From an uncultured Eubacteriales bacterium (GTDB taxonomy: Bacteria > Bacillota > Clostridia > Christensenellales > Aristaeellaceae), in assembly GCA_902793605.1 (NCBI GenBank), contig CADBEB010000006.1, forward strand, positions 1 through 64,000: a DNA stretch of 64,000 nt, given 5' to 3'. The translations under genes were made by a program, and so were the position numbers. This document shows, one piece after another, positions 13,935 through 23,608 of this stretch (positions within the stretch are counted from its first letter, which is position 1; each line of letters opens with the position of its first letter). The notes below the pieces were generated by a model. It worked only from the letters and a program-made list of their open reading frames with translations. It did not search any database and had not been told where the DNA came from.

Positions 13935-15266
13935 TTACTTATCGAAGGCAGCCGGGACAGGTTTGGTTACCTCTTCCAGCTGCTTTTTTCTTCTGCCTTT
14001 GATTTCGGCGGGGATCGCCTGGATATCTCCCGCCTTCGTCAGCGCCATCTTGGTCAGGCTCGGACCGATCAGTTCATAGATCAGAACGGAAAACAGGATG
14101 ATATTCCGGATCAGCGTGCCCTCAGCGCCACTGAGAACCCGATAGGCGGTCGCGCACATGCCCAGCGCCACACCGGCCTGGGGGAACAGTGTGACACCCA
14201 GCCATTTCCGGACCTGTGGCGCACTGTGCATTATCGCCGAGGACCATCCGGCTCCGAGGTATTTTCCCAGCGAACGGGCAACGATATACACCAGGCCGAT
14301 GAGGATCACCGACGGATCACTGAACACGCCGAATTCCAGCGCAGCGCCGCTCAGGACGAAGAACAGCGTGATGGCCGGGCCGGACCAGCGGTCAGCCTGC
14401 AGCATCAGTTCCTCACTCAGCGGGCAGAAATTGCAGAACACGGTGCCCAGCATCATGCAGACCAGCAGGGAGGAAAACCCGAAAGTAAACGGACCGACCG
14501 GGATCTTCAGCTGGCTTACGGCGACGGTCAGGATGACGCTGCCGACGATCAGGGCGTTCCGGTTCCGGTGGGAGTGGAAGAATCGTTCCAGCCAGGTCAG
14601 CCCCAGGCCGACCAGTCCGCCAAATACCAGGGAGAGGAATACTTCCATCAACGGTTCCAGGATCAGGGCGATGAAGTTCGTCTCGCCGCTCTTGATGGAC
14701 TGGGCGATGCCGAAGGAAACAGCGAAGATTACCAGGCCGACCGCATCGTCCAGGGCAACGACCGGCAGCAGCACGTCCGTGACCGGGCCTTTTGCCTTAT
14801 ACTGACGGACGACCATCAGGGTTGCCGCCGGGGCGGTTGCCGCGGCAATGGCGCCGAGCGTGATGGCGACCGGCAGCGGCAGGATATCCGGCATGATGAA
14901 GTGCAGGGAGATCAGCGCGATATCCACAAACAGTGTCGCGACGCAGGCCTGCACGATGCCGATGACCGTGGCCTGCTTCCCGGTCTGCTTCAGGGCGGAC
15001 AGCCGGAACTCATGGCCGATGGCGAAGGCGATGAAGCCCAGCGCCACGTCGGAGATCATCGACAGGGAATCGACCTGCTCAAAAGTGTTGAATCCGAGGC
15101 AGGGGACGCCCAGCCGTCCCAGGACGCAGGGGCCGATCAGCACGCCGGTCACCAGGTAGGCAGTAACGTCAGGCAGATGAAATTTGTCAAACAGGCGGGT
15201 CATCAACAGTCCCGCGAACAGAGCAACCGCAATCAGCAACAGGGTTTGCATAAGGGAATTCAGCAT
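13935..15266 (-). CDS. Cation:proton antiporter (CPA2/Kef-NhaS type)
   Basis: This is a protein of about 443 residues with some twelve hydrophobic segments. The motif FDKFHLPDVTAYLVTGVLIGP near the N-terminus and the later VVALDDAVGLVIFA are typical of monovalent cation:proton antiporters of the CPA2 family; the DD pair is the usual ion-binding site. There is no C-terminal TrkA-N domain, so regulation by nucleotides is not expected. The frame extends upstream to 15329, but the ATG at 15264-15266 begins MLNSLMQTLLLIAVAL, where the membrane part starts. The exact start is uncertain. Confidence 0.85.
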   Translation of the reverse strand: MLNSLMQTLLLIAVALFAGLLMTRLFDKFHLPDVTAYLVTGVLIGPCVLGRLGVPCLGFNTFEQVDSLSMISDVALGFIAFAIGHEFRLSALKQTGKQATVIGIVQACVATLFVDIALISLHFIMPDILPLPVAITLGAIAAATAPAATLMVVRQYKAKGPVTDVLLPVVALDDAVGLVIFAVSFGIAQSIKSGETNFIALILEPLMEVFLSLVFGGLVGLGLTWLERFFHSHRNRNALIVGSVILTVAVSQLKIPVGPFTFGFSSLLVCMMLGTVFCNFCPLSEELMLQADRWSGPAITLFFVLSGAALEFGVFSDPSVILIGLVYIVARSLGKYLGAGWSSAIMHSAPQVRKWLGVTLFPQAGVALGMCATAYRVLSGAEGTLIRNIILFSVLIYELIGPSLTKMALTKAGDIQAIPAEIKGRRKKQLEEVTKPVPAAFDK

Positions 15267-15377
15267 CCTTTCCAGAAGATCCAGGGCGATTGGAAAGCCC
15301 TGGCCGCGTCCGCAGACGCATAATCTCATCGGCCGGTAATTGTAGCACTACAAGTATCAAATAACAAGGGATTTTCC

Positions 15378-15407
15378 TTGTCGAATATCTACCGATTATG
15401 ATAAAAT
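15378..15407 (+). promoter_or_regulatory. Promoter of the flavodiiron gene
   Basis: TTGTCG (15378-15383), 18 bases, TAAAAT (15402-15407), upstream of ATG 15446. Confidence 0.45.
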
Positions 15408-15445
15408 ACATTTTCAGAAAGAAATTCCGGAAGGAGACACACAAC

Positions 15446-16609
15446 ATGAGCAACATCACAAACGATATCAGATACATCGGCGTGAACGATCACGACATCG
15501 ATCTCTTCGAAGGTATGTATACTGTTCCTGAAGGCATGGCTTACAATTCCTATGTGATCCTGGACGACAGGATCGCTGTCATGGACACCACTGACTGCCA
15601 TTTCGTATCGGAATGGCTGGCCAATCTCGATACTGCCCTGGCCGGACGCAAACCCGATTATCTGATCGTGCACCACATGGAACCGGACCATTCCTCCGGG
15701 ATCGAAGCCTTTGCAAAGGCATATCCGGAAGCAAAGATCGTGGCGACGGCCAAAGCCTTTACCATGATGAAGAACTTCACCGGTGTTGACTATGCCGACC
15801 GCGCGGTCACCGTGAAAGAAAACGACACGCTGGATCTTGGCTCCCATGTTCTGACCTTCATCACCGCCCCCATGGTCCACTGGCCCGAGGTGATGATGTC
15901 CTACGACAGTACCGACAAGGTCCTCTTCAGCGCGGACGCCTTCGGCAAGTTCGGCGCGCTGGACGCGGAGGATGAGGAAGGCTGGGCCTGCGAAGCCCGC
16001 CGGTATTACTTCGGCATCGTCGGCAAGTACGGCGCACAGGTGCAGGCGGTCCTGAAAAAAGCGGCTGCCCTGGATATCCGGATCATCTGTCCGCTTCACG
16101 GTCCGGTCCTGAACGAGGATCTCCCGTATTACCTGGACCTGTACAACACCTGGTCCTCCTACGGTGTGGAGACCGAAGGCGTTGCCGTCTTCTATACCTC
16201 CGTTTACGGCAACACGAAGAAGGCTGTCGAAATCCTGGAGAAGAAGCTGCAGGAGAAGGGCTGCCCGAAGGTTGCGGTGACCGACCTGGCGCGGGACGAT
16301 ATGGCCGAGGCGGTTGAGGATGCCTTCCGCTACGGCCGGATCATCCTGGCGACGACGACTTACAACGCGGAGATCTTCCCCTTCATGCGGGAGTTCATCG
16401 AACACCTGACCGAGCGGAATTACAAAGGCCGGAAGGTCGGTTTTGTCGAAAACGGCAGCTGGGCGCCCATGGCAGCCAAGGTCATGAAGACCATGCTTGA
16501 ACCCTGCAAGGACATGACCTACATGGATACTACGGTAAAGATCCTCTCCGCCGTCACTTCAGAGAACGAGGAACAGATCGATCAGCTTGCCACGGAAATC
16601 CTGGCATGA
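15446..16609 (+). CDS. fprA: Flavodiiron protein (FprA family A-type flavoprotein)
   Basis: This 387-residue enzyme reduces O2 (or NO) to water with electrons from reduced FMN, protecting anaerobes. The N-terminal metallo-beta-lactamase-like domain carries the di-iron ligands H77-x-E79-x-D81-H82, H145, D164 and H218. The C-terminal flavodoxin domain begins near residue 250 with VFYTSVYGNTKKA. All ligands are intact. AAGGAG lies nine bases before ATG 15446; the earlier ATG at 15398 lacks a site. No fused rubredoxin domain is present. A terminator follows. Confidence 0.95.
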   Translation: MSNITNDIRYIGVNDHDIDLFEGMYTVPEGMAYNSYVILDDRIAVMDTTDCHFVSEWLANLDTALAGRKPDYLIVHHMEPDHSSGIEAFAKAYPEAKIVATAKAFTMMKNFTGVDYADRAVTVKENDTLDLGSHVLTFITAPMVHWPEVMMSYDSTDKVLFSADAFGKFGALDAEDEEGWACEARRYYFGIVGKYGAQVQAVLKKAAALDIRIICPLHGPVLNEDLPYYLDLYNTWSSYGVETEGVAVFYTSVYGNTKKAVEILEKKLQEKGCPKVAVTDLARDDMAEAVEDAFRYGRIILATTTYNAEIFPFMREFIEHLTERNYKGRKVGFVENGSWAPMAAKVMKTMLEPCKDMTYMDTTVKILSAVTSENEEQIDQLATEILA

Positions 16610-16675
16610 AGAGAACGGCAACCGGCTTTGATGCTTTCATGACGACGATACCGGGTTTGAATCTGATAACCGAAG

Positions 16676-16700
16676 GACCGCAGGAATGCGGTCTTTTTAT
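16676..16700 (+). terminator. Terminator after fprA
   Basis: GACCGCA (16676-16682), GGAA loop, TGCGGTC (16687-16693), then TTTTTATT. Confidence 0.75.
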
Positions 16701-16725
16701 TGCGACGGATTCCTGATATTCCATA

Positions 16726-16754
16726 TTCACAGATGATTTCTTTTATGTTAAGAT
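16726..16754 (+). promoter_or_regulatory. Promoter of the secreted beta-solenoid gene
   Basis: TTCACA (16726-16731), 17 bases, TAAGAT (16749-16754), ahead of ATG 16810. Confidence 0.4.
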
Positions 16755-16809
16755 AACTTCAGCATGAGAAAGTTACATTTTGGAAGCCATAAGAGGAGGA
16801 GATAATTAC

Positions 16810-19224
16810 ATGAACAGGAGCACTTTTCTGAAAGTCCTCGCACTGACACTGGCGTTCATGCTCGTGTTCTCCTGCGCCGGACTGAGCGCGTTTGCCGAGG
16901 ATTTTTCAACAGGCGATGTGCAATATCTGATTGTCCGGCCTTCAGAAGCCGACGACAGTACGATCTGGGTGGAGGCGATCGGTAAAGATGGCGAGGAAAT
17001 CTGGAAAGTTGAAGCTTCAGGAGCGACCGTCCAAACGGGAGATGTTGCTTCTCCCGTGCGCTATGCACCTTCTGTTGAAATCACATCAGACAAGATTGAT
17101 GTCACGGTGTCTACCGGTAACGTCAATAATGGTGCCGAGGATTATCCGGCGGTTGTCCTGACTGCCAGGAGCGATGATGCCGGGATAGAATATGAATCAA
17201 AGAGCATTATTTCCGGAGGCAATGGCCTCGAAATCAACAGCGACGGCGGAAATGTTACCGCCAAAGCAGATGCAATCTATTCCGATGACGACGGCCTTGT
17301 TATCGTGAACAACGGCGGAAGTATCAACGCAAAAGCGGGGACCGTCGAGAGCGGTGCCGGTGGAGTTCATATCGAGAGTACGGGCGGAAGTGTTACTGCT
17401 GATCTGAATACGGTTTCTGCTGACGATACCGGTGTTAATATCAAATGTAGCGGCGGAACCGTCAGTGCTGAAGCGAAGGCCATCTCTTCCGTGGGTGACG
17501 GAGTAGCTATTGAAAATAACGGAGGCAGTGTTACAGTCACGGCCGGAACGATCAATGCCCTGGACCGGGGAGTCGATATAGAGAGCGGGAAAAACGGGAC
17601 GGGCACCGGCACGACGGCGGTGAATGTGAATGGCGATATCAGTTCTGACGCTGATAAAGGCATTAATGTTCAGAATTGCGATGACGGATATGAGGACAGC
17701 ATTGCCGTCAACGGCAATATAAAGGTGACCGGCAATATCACGGACGAGGTAACAAGCGGCGTCCGGATCAGAGCGGTCGGTGATGTGGATTTCGTGATGA
17801 CCGGCAATGTCGCCGTCGTTACAGATACTGATGCAGAAGGCGTTCATCTGGGCAGTAAGGATCTGGAGAACGATACCGAATGCGGAACGATCGACGCGAC
17901 GCTGACCGGTAATATCGACGTGACCGGTCAATCTGCGGATGGTGTGGAACTCTTTGCGATCAATGACGGTACGGTGAATTTCGACATGACGGGGAACATC
18001 ACCGCGACTGCCACGACGGAAGGAGACGGTATTGCAACTGCGCTGGATGTGCTGAACAACGGCGGTACAATCAACGCTCAGATCACGGGCAATCTGACTT
18101 CTTCCGAAGACGGCATCAGTATCGATGATGCCAGCGCCGAATGGGGGGATGTTGATCCGAGTGCGCTTGAGGAATATGACAATGTCACGATGACGGTTAA
18201 TGAGGAGGAACTCTTGACTGTCAGGATCGGAGAGAACGGAGAAGTACAAAAGACCTATGTTCATGTTGACGGCGATACCCTCGTGTATTATGACGAGAAC
18301 GGCAAAGTCATTGATGTAAAGAAGAAGGAGAAAAAAGAAGGATCAAGCGATACGAGGATCGAAGTGACCGGCAATGTGACAGCCCCTGAGACAGGCGTTT
18401 TTCTCAACGTCATTAATGATAAGGCCAAAGTAGATGTTATCGTAGACGGAACGGTAAACGGTGAAAGCCAGAGCGTTCTGCTTGCCAGGGACACTGTGAC
18501 CGACAACCTGACGCTGACAGTATGGGAAGTCAAACCCAACGAAAAGGGAAACCTGGCCGAGCGGATGACCTATATGGAAAAAACGGAAGGGAATGTGATT
18601 CAGCATTACGGCGCTGACGAAGCGCTTGAAAAGAGCATTCAGTACATCATCCGGATCGAGCCGACGCAGACAAATATCATCAGTACCGCGGGAACGACGG
18701 ACTACGAGGGCTACCATGTGGCGAAGGAAGGTGAAACCGTCACCCTGAAGCTGAATGTTCCGGCGGGCTACCGGGTTGTCAATGCCTTCAACGGTACCAC
18801 GGAGAAAGTGCAGCTGCTGCAGGATGCCAACGGGGAATACTATCTGGTCGTCCCGCGGGGAGGCGGCGTGATGCTTTCCGTGCAGCTGGCAAGGATCCCC
18901 AGACCTACTCCTCCGGATCCTGACCCTGAAGAAGATGAGGAGAAGGCGACTGAGTCGATCGTGGTGTTCAACCTGAACGGAGGAACGCTGGACGGGAAGA
19001 CCGGATCAATCACCGTAGAGGCCAGGATCGGCGAAAAGTTCGAGCTGCTGGGTGCCCCCGCACGGGAGGGGTATGATTTCGTCGGCTGGAATGTGCAGGA
19101 AGTGGCGCAGGATGATCCCGCATACAGGGAACCGGGCGAGGATGCTGAAGTGAAGGCGGCCGGCGCGAAGATCGAGATCACCGGCGCGCATGTCACGGTA
19201 AACGCCATCTGGAAGAAAAAGTAG
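16810..19224 (+). CDS. Secreted beta-solenoid surface protein with C-terminal InlB-type repeat
   Basis: This is an 804-residue exported protein. The signal peptide is MNRSTFLKVLALTLAFMLV followed by cleavage after GLSAFA. Residues about 110-260 consist of roughly 21-residue repeats of the form GV-IE--GGSVTA, a beta-helix-like pattern, followed by looser Thr/Asn/Gly-rich repeats (TGN-D---) to about 540. Near the C-terminus a Pro-rich linker (PRPTPPDPDPEEDEE) leads to a Listeria-Bacteroides type repeat: VVFNLNGGTLDG, then GYDFVGWNV and VTVNAIW. No LPXTG anchor or C-terminal hydrophobic tail is present, so attachment is unclear. ATG 16810 follows AGGAGGAG. Likely a surface or matrix protein; ligand unknown. 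Confidence 0.8.
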   Translation: MNRSTFLKVLALTLAFMLVFSCAGLSAFAEDFSTGDVQYLIVRPSEADDSTIWVEAIGKDGEEIWKVEASGATVQTGDVASPVRYAPSVEITSDKIDVTVSTGNVNNGAEDYPAVVLTARSDDAGIEYESKSIISGGNGLEINSDGGNVTAKADAIYSDDDGLVIVNNGGSINAKAGTVESGAGGVHIESTGGSVTADLNTVSADDTGVNIKCSGGTVSAEAKAISSVGDGVAIENNGGSVTVTAGTINALDRGVDIESGKNGTGTGTTAVNVNGDISSDADKGINVQNCDDGYEDSIAVNGNIKVTGNITDEVTSGVRIRAVGDVDFVMTGNVAVVTDTDAEGVHLGSKDLENDTECGTIDATLTGNIDVTGQSADGVELFAINDGTVNFDMTGNITATATTEGDGIATALDVLNNGGTINAQITGNLTSSEDGISIDDASAEWGDVDPSALEEYDNVTMTVNEEELLTVRIGENGEVQKTYVHVDGDTLVYYDENGKVIDVKKKEKKEGSSDTRIEVTGNVTAPETGVFLNVINDKAKVDVIVDGTVNGESQSVLLARDTVTDNLTLTVWEVKPNEKGNLAERMTYMEKTEGNVIQHYGADEALEKSIQYIIRIEPTQTNIISTAGTTDYEGYHVAKEGETVTLKLNVPAGYRVVNAFNGTTEKVQLLQDANGEYYLVVPRGGGVMLSVQLARIPRPTPPDPDPEEDEEKATESIVVFNLNGGTLDGKTGSITVEARIGEKFELLGAPAREGYDFVGWNVQEVAQDDPAYREPGEDAEVKAAGAKIEITGAHVTVNAIWKKK

Positions 19225-19250
19225 GTTCGCGGAGGAAGGGGCAGAGCCCG

Positions 19251-19285
19251 AACAGCGGCCGCAGGAATGCGGCCGCTGTTTTCAT
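19251..19285 (+). terminator. Terminator after the solenoid protein gene
   Basis: AACAGCGGCCGC (19251-19262) pairs perfectly with GCGGCCGCTGTT (19269-19280), followed by TTC. Since carB ends on the other strand at 19295, it may also serve that gene. Confidence 0.7.
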
Positions 19286-19294
19286 GAAAGTGCC

Positions 19295-22200
19295 TTAGCG
19301 TCTCATGTGGTTGATGTCCACGAGTTCGGTGTTCTGCAGGGAGAAGCGGGAGCCGAGGATGTCCATAAGGGCGCTGGCAGTGTCCAGGGAGGTCATGCAG
19401 GGGATGCCCAGGATCATGGCTTTGCGGTGGAGCACGGTGTAGTCGCCCACAGTGTCGTCCTTGACAGCGCCGGTGTAGATGATGTAGTTGATGGCGCGTT
19501 CTTCCATGAGGCCAAAGATCTCGTCGCTGATTTTCGGGTCTTTGACGGGGGTTACGCGAATGCCGACAGAGGAGATCGCCCGGGCGGTATCCTTGGTGGC
19601 ATAGAGACTGATGCCCAGATCATAGCAGCGCTTCGCAACGGCGATGGCATCCGGGAAGTCCTCGTCCTCAACAGAGAGGAGGACACCGGTCCTACCCTTC
19701 TCCCGGGCGGTGGGAAGGCTGAAGCCGGCGGCGCTCAGGCCTTTGAAGAGCGCTTCAGCCTTGGTGACGCCGATGCCCAGGACCTCGCCGGTGGACTTCA
19801 TCTCCGGCCCGAGGATAGAGTCAGCGTCGTTCAGCTTCTCAAAGGAGAAAACGGGTACCTTGATAGCCGAGTAGGGCGGGGCGGGCCAGAGGCCGGTGCC
19901 GAAGCCCAGTTCCTTCAGCGGCTCACCCAGCATGACGCGGGAAGCAAGGTCCACCATGGGGACGCCGGTGACTTTGGAGATATAGGGAATCGTCCGGGAG
20001 GCCCGGGGGTTCACCTCGATCACATACAGTTCATTGTCAAAGATCAGGTACTGGATATTGACCAGACCTTTGGTACCAAGCGCCAGGGCCAGCTTTGCCG
20101 ACATGTCGCAGATCCTGTCCTGGAAGCGCTCCGTGAGATTGAACGGCGGATAGACGGCAATGGAGTCGCCGCTGTGCACTCCGGCGCGTTCAATGTGTTC
20201 CATGATGCCGGGGATGAGGACGTCGGTGCCGTCGGAAATGACGTCGACCTCCAGCTCGATACCAGGCAGGTACTGGTCCACAAGCACCGGGTTCTCGATA
20301 CCGCCGGAGAGGATCCGCTCCATATAGGCGACAGTCTGTGCCTTGCTGCGGGAGATGGTCATGTTCTGCCCGCCGATGACGTAGGAGGGACGCAGCAGGA
20401 CGGGGTAACCCAGCTCCTCCGCCGCAGCGACGGCTTCGTCCATCGTGCGGACGCCCATACCGCGCGGGCGGCGGATGCCGAACTGCTCCAGGAGGCTGTC
20501 GAAGCGCTCCCGATCCTCGGCAATGTCGATGGATTCCGCACTGGTGCCGAGAATCCGGATGCCCTGGGAATCCAGAAACTGAGTCAGTTTGATGGCTGTC
20601 TGGCCGCCGAAGGCGACCACGACGCCGATGGGCTTCTCCACGGCGATGACGTTCATGACGTCCTCGGGAGTCAGAGGCTCAAAGTAGAGCCGGTCCGCGG
20701 TGTCATAGTCGGTGGAAACCGTCTCGGGATTATTGTTGATGATGACCACGTCATAGCCGATGCGGCGCAGGGTCCAGACGCAGTGGACCGAGGAATAGTC
20801 GAACTCGATGCCCTGGCCGATGCGGATCGGGCCGGAGCCAAGCACGATGACGACCGGACGGCCGGAACGCTTCAGGCTGCGGGATTCGCAGGCCTTGTCC
20901 GTGCAGGAATAGAAGTAGGGTGTTTCCGCGGCGAATTCCGCACCGCAGGTGTCCACCATCTTGTAGCTGAGCTGCCAGCCTGGGACCTCCTTCGCGCCGG
21001 TGAGGCGTTTGATGGTCGCATCCGGATAGCCCATGCGCTTGAAGGCTTCATAATCGCCGGGCTGCAGGCCGGTCTTTTCCGTACGCATCTCCAGCTCCGC
21101 CATGGCGCGCAGGCGGAAGAGGAAGAACCGGTCGATCTTTGTGATATCAAAGATCTCATCCACGGTAACACCCTGTTTCAAAGCTTCGAAGACCGTGAAG
21201 AGCCGGTGGTCGTCCTGACGGGCAAGCCGCTCCCGGATGGGCTCATCCGACAGGGGCAGTGCGTTCAGGGTGTCCAGGGAGATTTCGGCGCCGCGGACAG
21301 CCTTCATCAGAGCTTCCTCAAAGCGCTGGCCGATGGCCATGACCTCGCCGGTTGCCTTCATCTGGGTGCCCAGGCGGCGGGAAGAACCGTAGAACTTGTC
21401 GAAAGGCCACTTCGGGAACTTCACGACGACATAGTCGACAGTCGGCTCGAAGCAGGCGCAGGTCTTGCCGGTGATATCGTTGGCGATCTCGTCCAGAGAG
21501 TAGCCAAGGGCGATGCGCGTGGTGATCTTGGCGATGGGATAGCCGGTTGCTTTGCTGGCCAGTGCAGAGGAGCGGCTGACGCGGGGATTGACCTCGATGA
21601 CCGCGTATTCGAAGGAGTCAGGATTCAGGGCGAACTGGCAGTTGCAGCCGCCGACGATGCCGATGGCGCTGATGATGTCGAGCGAGGCGGAACGGAGCAT
21701 CTGGTACTCCTTGTCAGACAGCGTCAGTGCCGGGGCGACAACAACACTGTCGCCGGTATGGATGCCGACAGGGTCCACGTTCTCCATGGAGCAGACGGCG
21801 ATCACATTCCCCTGCGCGTCACGCATGGTCTCGAACTCGATCTCTTTCCAGCCGGAGATGCACTTCTCAACGAGGATCTGGGTGATGGGGGAGGCGTCGA
21901 GGCCGCCCCGGGCGATCTGGCGCATTTCTTCCTCGTTCGCGGCGATGCCGCCGCCGCTGCCGCCCAGGGTGTAGGCGGGACGCACGATCACGGGATAGCT
22001 GATCTCCTTTGCGATGGAGAGGGCGTCTTCCAGCGTTTCCGCGATGCCGGAGGGTACGCAGGGCTGGCCGATGGACTGCATGGTATCACGGAATTTCTCC
22101 CGGTCCTCCGCCTTTTCGATGGCGTCGATAGCCGTGCCGAGAAGACGGACGCCGAATTCGTCCAGCGTACCGTCTTTACTCAGCTGCATGGCCAGAGTCA

Positions 22201-22486
22201 GACCGGTCTGGCCGCCGAGGCCGGCGATGAGGCCGTCCGGGCGCTCTTTCTCAATGACGCGGCGGACAGTCGCCGCGTTCAGGGGCTCAAGATAGATCTC
22301 GTCCGCCAGGTGCTGATCGGTCATGATGGTCGCAGGGTTAGAGTTCACCAGTACCACGTTGATGCCTTCCGCTTTCAGCACACGGCAGGCCTGGGCACCG
22401 GCATAGTCAAACTCGGCCGCCTGACCGATGACGATCGGGCCGGAGCCGATGACAAGGACCTTTTTGATGCTTGTATCTTTCGGCAT
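19295..22486 (-). CDS. carB: Carbamoyl-phosphate synthase large subunit
   Basis: This 1063-residue synthetase subunit makes carbamoyl phosphate from bicarbonate, ammonia (from CarA) and two ATP. Two homologous ATP-grasp halves are visible: the first begins with VLVIGSGPIVIGQAAEFDYA, the second near residue 555 with VIVLGSGPIRIGQGIEFDYS. A C-terminal MGS-like regulatory domain starts near 930. Length is normal. It lies one base after carA and is the last gene of the arginine block. Carbamoyl phosphate also feeds pyrimidine synthesis, so the location suggests arginine-linked control. Confidence 0.97.
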   Translation of the reverse strand: MPKDTSIKKVLVIGSGPIVIGQAAEFDYAGAQACRVLKAEGINVVLVNSNPATIMTDQHLADEIYLEPLNAATVRRVIEKERPDGLIAGLGGQTGLTLAMQLSKDGTLDEFGVRLLGTAIDAIEKAEDREKFRDTMQSIGQPCVPSGIAETLEDALSIAKEISYPVIVRPAYTLGGSGGGIAANEEEMRQIARGGLDASPITQILVEKCISGWKEIEFETMRDAQGNVIAVCSMENVDPVGIHTGDSVVVAPALTLSDKEYQMLRSASLDIISAIGIVGGCNCQFALNPDSFEYAVIEVNPRVSRSSALASKATGYPIAKITTRIALGYSLDEIANDITGKTCACFEPTVDYVVVKFPKWPFDKFYGSSRRLGTQMKATGEVMAIGQRFEEALMKAVRGAEISLDTLNALPLSDEPIRERLARQDDHRLFTVFEALKQGVTVDEIFDITKIDRFFLFRLRAMAELEMRTEKTGLQPGDYEAFKRMGYPDATIKRLTGAKEVPGWQLSYKMVDTCGAEFAAETPYFYSCTDKACESRSLKRSGRPVVIVLGSGPIRIGQGIEFDYSSVHCVWTLRRIGYDVVIINNNPETVSTDYDTADRLYFEPLTPEDVMNVIAVEKPIGVVVAFGGQTAIKLTQFLDSQGIRILGTSAESIDIAEDRERFDSLLEQFGIRRPRGMGVRTMDEAVAAAEELGYPVLLRPSYVIGGQNMTISRSKAQTVAYMERILSGGIENPVLVDQYLPGIELEVDVISDGTDVLIPGIMEHIERAGVHSGDSIAVYPPFNLTERFQDRICDMSAKLALALGTKGLVNIQYLIFDNELYVIEVNPRASRTIPYISKVTGVPMVDLASRVMLGEPLKELGFGTGLWPAPPYSAIKVPVFSFEKLNDADSILGPEMKSTGEVLGIGVTKAEALFKGLSAAGFSLPTAREKGRTGVLLSVEDEDFPDAIAVAKRCYDLGISLYATKDTARAISSVGIRVTPVKDPKISDEIFGLMEERAINYIIYTGAVKDDTVGDYTVLHRKAMILGIPCMTSLDTASALMDILGSRFSLQNTELVDINHMRR

Positions 22487-22487
22487 C

Positions 22488-23540
22488 TCACTTCACCATC
22501 CTTTCCACGAAGCGGTCGAAGAGGATCGCGGTATCCCGCGGACCGGAGGCGGCCTCCGGGTGGAACTGGACGGTGAAACAGTTCCTGGACGGATAATCCA
22601 TGCCTTCACAGCTTCCGTCGTTGGCATTTACAAAAGATTCCACGCCGACGCCTTTCAGGGAATCGGCGACGACCGCATAGCCGTGGTTCTGGGAGGTGAT
22701 ATAAGTGCGGTCGGCTTCCGGGTTCCGTACCGGCTGGTTGCCGCCGCGATGGCCGTATTTCAGCTTGACCGTATCGCCGCCGAGGGCGAGAGCGGCCAGC
22801 TGGTGGCCCAGACAGATGCCGAAGACCGGCTTCTGTCCGATGAGCTTTTTCAGCTGCTCAATGCAGAAAACATTTTCCTTCGGGTCCCCGGGACCGTTCG
22901 ACAGCATGATGCCATCCGCGCCGGAGGCGAGGATGGTCTCCGCAGTCGTGCTTGCGGGCCAGACGGTCACGGAACAGCCGCGCTTCTGAAGACTGCGGAT
23001 AATGTTGTGCTTGGCGCCGTAGTCGATCAGCGCGACGCGGCATTTTTCCTGCCCCTCGGCCGGGCACGTATAGTTTTCGTTGCTTGAAACGGAGGCCACG
23101 GCGTCCTTCACCGTAAAGGCTTTGACTGCACTGAGATCCGAAGGCACCTCGTCGCAGATCATGGCGTTCATGACGCCCTCCTCGCGGGTGATGCGTACGA
23201 TCTCCCGGGTGTCCACCCCGCAAAGACCGGGGATCCCCTGCGTGACCAGGTAGTCGTTCAGCGGATAGGCGGAGCGGAAATTGGAAGGCGTATCGCACAG
23301 CTCCCGGACGATGTAGCCAAAGAGCTCGCTCCGGCCTTCAAAGTCTTCCTCGATAACGCCGTAGTTGCCGATCAGGGGGAAGGTCTGGGTGACGATCTGG
23401 CCGTAATAACTCGGGTCGGTCAGGGTTTCCAGATAGCCTTCCATGCCGGTCGTGAAAACCAGCTCACCGATCCGGTCGACATGAGCGCCGATCCGCCGTC
23501 CCTCGAAGACAGTACCGTTGGAAAGAACGAGATAAGCCAT
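22488..23540 (-). CDS. carA: Carbamoyl-phosphate synthase small subunit
   Basis: This 350-residue glutamine amidotransferase subunit releases ammonia for CarB. The N-terminal CarA-specific domain (YLVLSNGTVFEGR, FTTGMEGYLETLTDPSY) precedes a class I glutaminase domain with the nucleophile Cys in GICLGHQLAALALGG and the His-Glu pair in QFHPEAASGP. ATG 23540 (MAYLVLSNG) sits behind GGAGG; the earlier ATG at 23561 is rejected. A putative Arg box lies just upstream (23551-23567). Confidence 0.97.
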   Translation of the reverse strand: MAYLVLSNGTVFEGRRIGAHVDRIGELVFTTGMEGYLETLTDPSYYGQIVTQTFPLIGNYGVIEEDFEGRSELFGYIVRELCDTPSNFRSAYPLNDYLVTQGIPGLCGVDTREIVRITREEGVMNAMICDEVPSDLSAVKAFTVKDAVASVSSNENYTCPAEGQEKCRVALIDYGAKHNIIRSLQKRGCSVTVWPASTTAETILASGADGIMLSNGPGDPKENVFCIEQLKKLIGQKPVFGICLGHQLAALALGGDTVKLKYGHRGGNQPVRNPEADRTYITSQNHGYAVVADSLKGVGVESFVNANDGSCEGMDYPSRNCFTVQFHPEAASGPRDTAILFDRFVERMVK

Positions 23541-23550
23541 AGGATCCTCC

Positions 23551-23567
23551 GAATAAATCATAATGCA
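23551..23567 (-). promoter_or_regulatory. Possible ArgR box before carA
   Basis: GAATAAATCATAATGCA on the plus strand reads TGCATTATGATTTATTC on the coding strand: two TGCAT/TGAAT-type half-sites facing each other, like the Arg boxes of Bacillota and similar to the dyads upstream of argG. Confidence 0.4.
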
Positions 23568-23608
23568 GCGGCAGGTGTCATCCCGGACAAAACACAGGAT
23601 CTTTTCGA

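Noticed and set aside
14226..15323. Plus-strand open frame opposite the antiporter
   Set aside because: Hydrophilic, compositionally odd shadow of a clear twelve-helix antiporter.
19307..22576. Very long plus-strand open frame (1089 codons) opposite carB
   Set aside because: It is the antisense shadow of carB, whose sequence and motifs are unmistakable. The shadow protein is low-complexity (Gly/Asp/Val/Ala-rich) with no recognisable domain.
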